DNA of 64,000 nt from Calamus simplicifolius (Eukaryota > Streptophyta > Magnoliopsida > Arecales > Arecaceae). The stretch spans positions 1-64,000 of the forward strand of contig UESW01004772.1 of the NCBI GenBank assembly GCA_900491605.1, given 5' to 3'. Below the pieces are notes generated by a model. It did no database searches and had not been told where the DNA came from. It saw only the letters and a program-made list of their open reading frames with translations. Positions 56,809-64,000 of this stretch are shown in pieces (the stretch's first letter is position 1; the number at the start of each line of letters is the position of its first letter). Both the position numbers and the translations under genes were made by a program.

Positions 56809-57149
56809 TCTCTATAATCAGTGCTGGCATAAATCCCCGAGAGGAGCCAGGGGTCAGAAGACCCTTCCAATACAAGAAGAGCCACCTGCTGATTACTGAT
56901 GAAAGGCATTAACTGACACCGAAGAGTGGCGCCAAAAATCCACAATCCCTCCGGATAGGCCCTCAGCCTCCACAACATATGAAGACCACGTCTGGCAGCC
57001 TGTCTCCGAAATTGGACCAGTCTATCTCCCGATAATCGAGTTTCCGTAAGGATACATATATCAAAATTATGAATATGTAGCAGTCTACCAAAAGAGGATC
57101 GAAAAGATGGTTTTCGAGCTCCTCTGACATTCCATATAAGGATTTTCAT
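56809..57149 (-). CDS. L1 LINE endonuclease, N-terminal part
   Basis: Begins ATG 57,149 with MKILIWNVRGARKPSFRSSF. Then come DICILTETRLSGDRL (catalytic Glu in the TET block) and LLSGIYASTDYRERL, the point where copia is inserted. Start of ORF2 of the large LINE; continues at 46,531. Confidence 0.85.
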
Positions 57150-57398
57150 TTACAATTATGGGGAGGGGTGGAGGCCACCCTGGTTATCCAACATAACTGA
57201 GTTAGAACTTTGCTTCGGATGCAGGGTGCCTCCAACTTCCGCATGCATAGCACAATCCATCGAAAGATTATCAGCCTGCTGAGCAACTGCCTCCATACAT
57301 CATCAGCTGCCCTAGGTCCATCAGCAGGGAGGCCAAAGACGACTGACTGACCCTGAATTGCCAATTTAAGGCAAGGTAGTCCAATTCCTTGTTGCAGT

Positions 57399-58960
57399 TC
57401 ACATCCTGTGAGGATTGGCCCTCACTCCCAGTTCTGACTGATACCTGCCAGAGGAACCCTTATGAGGCCTGCATACAATAGAGGAAAGACCCTGATCTGG
57501 GTTCAGATTGGCATGCAGGTGAACCTTTCCCTTAGCCCCTTTTCCCCCAGAAGCAGCGCCTTTACCCTTTCGGTTAACAATTTGCGAAGACTTCCGCAAA
57601 GGATGGGACTCCTTCGGCCTGGCGCGCTTGGAAGGACCCGGATTGGCATCTATCCGGGCAGAAGGAGAACCTTCCAAACTAACTGCACCCAGAAGAGCAA
57701 ATGGATTGTTGGAGTTAGGCTTATGGATCATAGTAAGCTGAAGTTCAGACTCATCTTTTTGAACTTTAGTCTTGTCGGTTACCACTGCTCCCTTAAACAT
57801 CACAGGCCCCTTACTCCCAAAAACTGCACGGACCCCTTGCTACCTGAAACCGGCACGCCCAATAACTCACTGCAACCCTCAGTCGAAGGTCCATGCCCCT
57901 TCTTCATTCTGGCTAGATGGGTAGCAGGAACCATCACCTTGCTGGCAGAGGACAGGCCAGCATTGGAGGATTTCCGACGAGCAATCGTGGCAGGAGACAG
58001 CCAGCCCTCGGCCACCAAATCCGACTTCGCAGCTTCAGACAAGGGAGACTCAGAGGCAGCTTGGGAAGCCCCAGAAGGTGTTGAAGATTTCCTCAGCTCC
58101 ATACCCGGCGGACGACGGCGACGGGTGACGTCATCCAAGGGCCGAAGCTTGGCCCGGTCGAAGGCTGCTCCGCTGCCAGAGCTGGGGAAGACAGAGAGCA
58201 TGGTCCGGTGAGATGGATTGAGCCGCAACAAGAATAGATCCCTTCCATATTTTCATACTGAAACTGTTGCCAAAAGGGGGCACACGAGCCTTGAACTCTG
58301 ACACCCGGCTGAAGGGGATGCCGGAGATCCACCCGTATGCAGGCTCTGGCGAAAGCCCCTCTAGAAAGCAGGCGAGTGGCAGAGTCAATGCACAGGAGCT
58401 CACCCGCCGGCTCCAGAATTTCTCTCAGAACAGCTTCAGACCAGAACTCAACAGGGAGTGAGGGCATCTCACCCAGAGAAGGGCAGAGGACACTGCATCC
58501 ATCACCGGAACAAACTCCGGATGCCATTCTTCCATAGCAGCAGGTGCCCGTTGATCACCCATGGACGCCGAAGCACCAAATCCTTCGACTCCGTAGCCTC
58601 GAATCGGAATATGTGGCATTGATGAGCAAGGCTAACCGGATGAATAGCTCTAGATATGCTAGCCCGCCGGAATTCTCTGATGAAGGCATCCGCGGAACCC
58701 ACCTCTGGAATGTACGGTCCAGGATGGCCTTTTCCTTCCAACAGCTGATAGACTCCTCCAGTGCCGCTGAAGGGATGCGAACCACCTCCGAGAAGCAACC
58801 CTCCAGCTCAGCAATCTCCATCGGAGACGGGAAGACGATACCCACATATAGCCGGACGCCTGACCTCTGTTCCACGGCTTTGGGGCAGCAGAATCCCCGA
58901 TCGTAGCCATTGGGGAAAGAGGAAACAAGCAGAACAAATACCCAGAGGAGACGAATCACC
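57399..58960 (-). CDS. L1 LINE ORF1-type protein (DUF4283/zinc-knuckle), broken
   Basis: Minus-strand fragments in several frames follow the order of plant LINE ORF1: DSRLRSRRIW, VLRRPWVINGHLLLWKNGI (58,502), PVEFWSEAVLREILEPAGEL, ARACIRVDLRHPLQPGVRVQ, then a knuckle-like YSCCGSIHLTGPC. The first Cys of that CCHC appears lost. Further down comes a basic Ser/Pro-rich tail (57,803-57,399: KRARPKESHPLRKSSQIVNR). Frame changes are frequent. Presumed RNA-binding protein of the LINE particle. Confidence 0.6.
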
Positions 58961-59090
58961 AGAACAGCATGACTCGCCGGAGATCAGGCAGAGAACCACC
59001 GCGGGACACGAATCTTAAAGCAACCATAAAACCAGTCGCCTGGAGCACACGCAGCATGAACTTTAAAGCAACCACAAAATATACTTGATT

Positions 59091-59618
59091 GGCTTTGCCC
59101 CATTTTTTTCCTCAAAAAAAATGAACATAAAAGAATATTTTTAATTTTGATAAACAATAATATATATTATTATTATGTATTGAAAGGGAGGTTCAATTGG
59201 GTTTTTATTTTTAAAAAGTATATTTTGAAAAATATGCTTTAATTTCATCGATTTAAAGCTTCCATTCAAAGCCTTTAGCTTTTTATAGCATCCTTTTATA
59301 TTTTTAAACTTTTTTTTTATTTACACTATCACCCATATACAGTTAAAAGCATAATAAAGAAGCCCTGAAAGAATACCATAGCATTATTTGAAATAATAAT
59401 ATATATGTTAATAATAATTCATTAAACTAATTCATTTTCTCTTGATGTTATTGACGTTATGGTCGTTTTGACCAGGGTTCTAAATGCCGAATTTGGCAAT
59501 ACAAATAAATGAATAGGTGGTAATCACAGTGCATGGTGGACACTAAATAACATGAAACAAAACCCTTGATCAATTCGTGACCATGAAATACCCGTCCTAT
59601 GTTAAGTTGTGTTGAGCA
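59091..59618. other. Paralogous segment A (rest) and AT-rich DNA
   Basis: 59,091-59,180 matches 14,118-14,200 (ggctttgccccatttttt, then ttttgataaacaataat). The remainder is AT-rich and shows nothing recognisable up to the terpene-synthase remnant. Confidence 0.5.
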
Positions 59619-60010
59619 ATCTTCACCTGGAAAGTTGTTTTAGTTCTTTATGTATATGCTTTGGATCATGTTGAAGTCCAACATAGCAATTTCAAGCAGC
59701 ATAGGATTCATGTTCTGATCTTGTTTCTGATGTTCCTTTATGAACCATCTGGCGTGCAACCTTAACATCCTCCAGTTTAGTGGAAGCTTCGAGGCATGAG
59801 CTACATGGTCTCTAAGACTCGGTTCTCGCGAGCTCTCCAAGAGATTTTTGAGGTATTTGGTTGCAAAGTGCCTGGCCTCATCCAGCATGCCCTCTCTTTC
59901 CATCGCAAAATAAGAGGCCTCGTACATACTCAAAAATGCTTTAGTTGGATGAGAATTGTGGCCGGTCATGAAATTGCCCATCTCATCTTCGAATTTTAAA
60001 ATATATTTGT
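59619..60010 (-). pseudogene. Terpene synthase pseudo-exon
   Basis: Minus strand: KFEDEMGNFMTGHN, AFLSMYEASYFAMEREGMLD, EARHFATKYLKNLL, LPLNWRMLRLHARWFIKEH, NMNPMLLEIAMLDFNMIQSI. This is the N-terminal alpha-barrel exon of plant class-I terpene synthases, just before the conserved L-S-R-W-W exon boundary. A likely donor (ccagGTGAAG) sits at 59,627/59,626. A one-base deletion near 59,650 puts a stop before it; adding one base would restore the usual KELKQLSR ending. No AG acceptor is visible at the 5' side, and the RRx8W, DDxxD and NSE/DTE exons are absent. It is an isolated relic of a terpene-forming gene. Confidence 0.8.
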
Positions 60011-60124
60011 AGTTTAGAAGCATTACTAATTAGTTAGATGCCTCAAGTGGTGTGGCATAAAACAGGTCTTGAAGCAAAATAGTTAGTGTATACTTTGAAA
60101 GGAGAAGCATGATAGCATAAATAC

Positions 60125-61947
60125 CCTCAACTCAACTCAACTCATCTAAGCCTTTCCCAACTACATGGGGTCGGCTACATGAATCTGCTTCCTCCACTTT
60201 ACTCTATTCAGGACTAAGTCAGCATTCAAATTACAAATAGTTATATCTTTTTTAATTATTTATGTCCATATTATTTTAGGTCTATCTCTACCTCTATCCT
60301 TACCATGGATTGTTAAAATACCACTCTTTCTACTGAAGCATCTAAAGGTTACGTTGTATATATCCAAACTACTGCAACCAATTTTCTCTCATTTTATCTT
60401 CAATTGGGGCTACTCCTATCATTATTCTTATATTTTATTTCTAATTCTATCTTTTAAAGTTTTACCACATATCCATCTTAACATACGCATTTCTATTATA
60501 CTTAATTTATTCACATATTGTTTCAATATTGTCCAACATTCTGTTCCATATAGTATAGCTAACCTAATAGTGGTTTTATAGATTTTTTTTTAATTTTAAT
60601 GGGATGCATCGATCATATAATACTCGTGAAGCACTCCTCCACTTAATTCATCTTGCTTTAACTCTATGATTCACATATTTCACCTTCTTGCTACTTGATT
60701 GATCCCAAATACTAAATTTTTTTACTCCTTGATATCTTTTGGCTTGCAATCTTCACTGTTTCTTCATTTATATTTCTACTTCCACTAAAATTACATTTCA
60801 TGTATTCAGTTTTAGTTCTACTAATCTTAAAACTTTTAGATTCTAAAGTCTCTCTCTGAATCTCTAGCTTAGTATGTACTTCAGATTTAATTTCATCAAT
60901 CAACACTATATCATCTACAAATAACATACACCATGGGATATCATTTTGAATATGTTTGGTTAATTCATCCATAACTAATACAAAAAGATACGAACTTAAA
61001 GCAAATCCTTGATGTAAATATACAGTAATTGAAAACTCACTAGTTTCTCCTATTATTTTTTAACAATAGTCATGGCTTTATTATATAAACCTTTTATCAA
61101 TTCTATGTACCTTTTGTAACTCCTTTTTTCTTTAAAACCCATCATATTATTTCTCTAGGTACTTATCATATGCTTTCTCTAAATCAATAAAGACCATATG
61201 AAGGTCTTTTTTTTTTTCTATATCTTTCCATTAATCTTCTTAATAAATAAATAGTTTTCATGGCCGATCTTCCAGGCATAATCCAAATTAATTATTTGAC
61301 ACAAAGTTTTAGCTCTTATTCGATTTTCTATTACTCTCTCCCATAATTTCATTATATGACTTATTAGTTTAATCCCTTTATAATTTACATAATTTTGAAT
61401 ATCTCCTTTATATTTGTATATGGGTATTAATATACTTTTTCTTTAATCATTTAACATTCTATTAGTTGCTACAATCCTATTAAATAAATTGGTTAACCAC
61501 ATGACTCCAATGTCTCTTAAGCCTTTCCAATCCTCAATAGGGATCACATCTAGTCCTAATACCTTTGCATTTTTTATTTTACTCAAAGCCTTTTTAACCT
61601 CATGTATGCTAAATCTATGAAAAAATTTATGTTCATTTGTTACTCTTAGATTATCACATCCTTCTACTCTTAAATTTATAATATTATTTTTAATAATTTT
61701 TAAAATAACTTTTTCATCATTTTTATCTTTTTTTCTTTTACTAAGACTCTTATATCTTCATCCTTAATATATTTAATATAGTCAAGATCTTTTATTTTTT
61801 TTCTCTTAGTTTTGCTAGTTTATATATAGTATTTTCACATTCTTTCGTATATAGTCTATTATAAAAATCATCATAGGCTTTATGTTTGGCATTACTTACC
61901 ACTTTTTTAACTTCTTTCTTTGCATCCTTATACTTTTTATGACTTTC
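60125..61947 (-). mobile_element. RTE-type LINE, RT half, minus strand
   Basis: The 3' end at 60,125 (complement of tcaactcatctaagcctttc, then ctacatggggtcggctacat) is the family tail. The RT domain has FVDDIVLIDE (catalytic FVDD) and SRTKTEYMKCNFSGSRN at 60,972-60,712. Farther upstream are decayed K-V-L-G-L-D-V-I-P-I-E-D-W-K and I-G-V-M-W-L-T-N-L-F-N-R text (61,400-61,600). It has many stops. The left side is cut at 61,947 by the second copia LTR. Confidence 0.8.
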
Positions 61948-63441
61948 TGTTGGCCCAGATGGCTACCCAAAGGGGGGTGAATTGGGTTCTTTACAAAATT
62001 TTTCACAAGGATTAAGTGAACTAGTGAAGTGAAGCAATAATGTAAGGCACAATAAAGAAAGAGAGAGAGATAGAGACAATCACTACAAACACAAGAAATT
62101 TATAGTGGTTCAGTGTATCCAACACCTACCTCCATCCCAAGCAACACTTGGGTCCACACTATAATCCCACCGATTACAGTCGAGTTATTTTAAAAGCTCA
62201 CAACTCCAACTTGTTGTTTTATATGGGGTCACAACGAACCCAGCCGTTTTTATAGGTTCACCAGCACAAAACCTTAACCCAAGCTTAAACAAGCTTGTTC
62301 CGAGGTAAACTACCTCAACTAATTCAATCCCCTGATTGAATTAGTAAACAACAATTCAATATAATGTATTACAGCAATTTAAAGCTCCTTAATTGAGCAA
62401 ATATGCAATATAAATAATCAAAGGTTAGAAAAGTCTGATTGAAGCAAATTTGATGTGAGCTTTTCTTCTTTTCTCCTCTCTTTTGACTGGTTGAATCAAG
62501 TTACAGGCTTACAGCTCTGATTCTTGAAGATAGCACTTTGAAGAGAACTTGAGGAATTAGGCTTTAGGCTCTTCTTCTTTTTTTCTTTGAGAATCCTTTG
62601 ACTTTGAACTTTTGAAGCTTAGGATTGCTCTTGAATCTCTCTTGGAATAGGCATGGACTTAGAGATTTACTCTTACTTTTTCATTGGATATTTCTCTCGA
62701 TTTTTTTTTGATATTTTCTCTATTTTTTCGTTCTTATTTTAAACGGACGGATGCCCTCTTTTATAGACTTCTTAATCCAAGATTAGGTGAGAAATAGCCG
62801 TTACAAGGTACTTGATTGTTTCTACACGTAAAGAAATATAGCCGTTAGAGATTAGGTAAAAAAATATTACCGTTAGAGTCCGTTTTGATAATTTAAAAAT
62901 TCATTCCTAACAGGTTGGAGTCGGCTCCAACTTTCTATGTGTCGGCTCCATATCATCTTTCCATAATAGCAAAATTAATTTGATGTGGAGTTGGCTCCCA
63001 CTTTGCAAAGTGTCGACTCCCCGCAGACTGGAGTCGGCTCTCGATTTCTGATGTGTCGGCTCTGAGAAATGCTCCGAAAATGAAGTCTCTATGAATCAGG
63101 TTGGAGTCGGCTCCGCCAGGTTGGGTGTCGGCTCCGAAACTTCAGGTATCGACTCCGAAAATCTAGGTGTCGACTCCGAACTGTGCCAAAATTTGATACG
63201 CTCTGGAGTCGGCTCCAAATACAATGGGTGTCGGCTCCAAGTTCTGAACTTAAATATATTCCATTAAAATTCAATTCAAAACTGATTCAAACTTGTTTCA
63301 ATATGTTTTTGGATAAATACTCGATCTTAACTCCTAAAACACTCATCAAATCTATCAGAAACATAATGAATATTCTCATGGCTTTTGTTAATCATCAAAA
63401 TCAATAATTGGGTAAATAATTCATTAATAATTTCTTCAACA
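61948..63441 (-). repeat. Second copia-family LTR (3' LTR of a partial element)
   Basis: Begins tgttggcccagatggctacc and ends ttcaaca, colinear with the LTRs at 46,532 and 55,284 but clearly diverged. TATAAAAG is the complement of 62,758-62,765. MSA octamers TCTAACGG are the complements of 62,842-62,849 and 62,870-62,877; a third site at 62,798 has become TGTAACGG. The motif array lies at 62,918-63,240. Inserted in the RTE LINE. Confidence 0.88.
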
Positions 63442-64000
63442 ATCTTTCCCTTTTGATGATGACAAAAACACTGAGTATATGCATAAGCAATTAATGCATA
63501 ATTACTACTCAATTTAAAATAAAAGTTAGCTCCCCCTTAATTAGGTAGCTCCCCTAAATTTGTGCATATGTTAAGTTCATTGAATCTTCATACATATCTT
63601 GAATTCATTTGATATAAATGTATCATTGAAGTATTATTCTTAAGTGTCATTCTCTTTATTATCTTCTCCCCATTGTACATTCAATTATAACTTTTATGCA
63701 TATGCAAATATCATTTACTTCTCCCCTTTTTGTAATCAACAAAAAGGTTAAGAAGTTGCAAATAGTATAGATTAAAATCAATGCATTAAGTGAATCAAAA
63801 TTCAATCCAAGTTACTCAATATCAAAGTTCAAAGATAGCAAATATGATATTCATTAAAGTATCAAAGCATTACATCACAATTGCTTTCATACATCATTCA
63901 ATTATAACAAAATGTTACTTCAATTACATCAAAACATCAAAATATATTAACCTAAACATCAACTTCTAATTACATCAAAAGCAAATCAAACATCAAAAGC
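63442..64000 (-). mobile_element. Interior 3' end of second copia-family element (runs off window)
   Basis: Polypurine tract (complement of atctttcccttttgatg at 63,442) and AT-rich 3' untranslated sequence parallel 48,036-48,560, including ttttgtaatcaacaaaaa at 63,728. Its coding part lies beyond the window. Confidence 0.75.

Larger units (their letters stand above)
42720..59090 (-). mobile_element. Near full-length L1-type LINE, split by a copia element
   Basis: Minus-strand element from about 59,077 (5') to the T-run at 42,731-42,743 (poly-A end). It is flanked by a 13-bp target duplication aatatacttgatt (42,720-42,732 and 59,078-59,090); the empty site survives at 14,105. Order is ORF1 with a DUF4283/zinc-knuckle type protein, endonuclease, RT with FADD, zf-RVT, RNase H. 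The copia element 46,532-56,803 interrupts the endonuclease. All ORFs are frame-broken, so it is immobile. Confidence 0.88.

Overview
This is a window of a flowering-plant nuclear chromosome, most likely a monocot; a palm-like genome would fit, but the species is a guess. The evidence is large AT-rich introns, GT-AG splice sites, a plant-type WDR74 ribosome-biogenesis gene, and dense nested retrotransposons of plant lineages (Tat Ty3/gypsy, SIRE/Maximus-like Ty1/copia, L1-type and RTE-type LINEs). I see no bacterial genes, CRISPR arrays, rRNA or tRNA genes.

Layout. 1-13.4 kb: the 3' part of a plus-strand WDR74/NSA1-like gene. Four exons (1111-1200, 5761-5816, 6819-6876, 12536-12837) join in phase; the 5' exons lie before the window, and the last intron carries RTE LINE debris. 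13.4-22.6 kb: gene-poor sequence with an RTE 3' end, copy 1 of a local segmental duplication, an LTR/promoter remnant with a 91-bp hairpin array (17.5-18.8 kb), a SKP1-like pseudogene (20.5-20.84 kb) and a triplicated ~315-bp unit. 22,612-38,068: a complete but frame-broken Tat-lineage Ty3/gypsy element on the minus strand, with ~830-850-bp LTRs and the 5-bp target duplication ATTAT. 38.1-42.7 kb: the rest of segmental copy 2, interrupted by two 5'-truncated L1 LINEs. 42,731-59,077: a long minus-strand L1 LINE with a 13-bp target duplication. It is split in its endonuclease domain by a SIRE-like copia element (46,532-56,803) that carries an extra ~450-codon ORF. 59.6-60.0 kb: a terpene-synthase pseudo-exon. 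60.1-61.9 kb: a minus-strand RTE LINE. 61,948-64,000: an LTR and the start of the interior of a second, diverged copy of the copia family, running off the window.

How the parts work together. The only host gene that looks functional is the WDR74-like one. The most interesting structure is in the Tat element. Between its integrase and its 3' LTR, on the strand opposite gag-pol, lie three promoter-like modules (TATA at 23,740, 28,445 and 30,278). Each sits about 375-420 bp downstream of a tandem array whose monomers are short perfect hairpins. The first module drives a spliced antisense ORF with a plant gypsy-type transposon domain; the third covers a previously unannotated-looking ~90-codon coiled-coil ORF. 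The separate LTR remnant at 17.5-18.8 kb repeats the same layout. The copia family independently has a palindromic-motif array in U3, repeated next to its extra ORF. Its proximal promoter has two or three copies of the octamer TCYAACGG, the plant G2/M-phase MSA element, 35-115 bp upstream of TATA.

Limits: everything was read by eye. Domain calls rest on recognised motifs, not searches. Many single-base indels in G runs (seen between the two Tat LTRs) suggest that some frameshifts are assembly errors.
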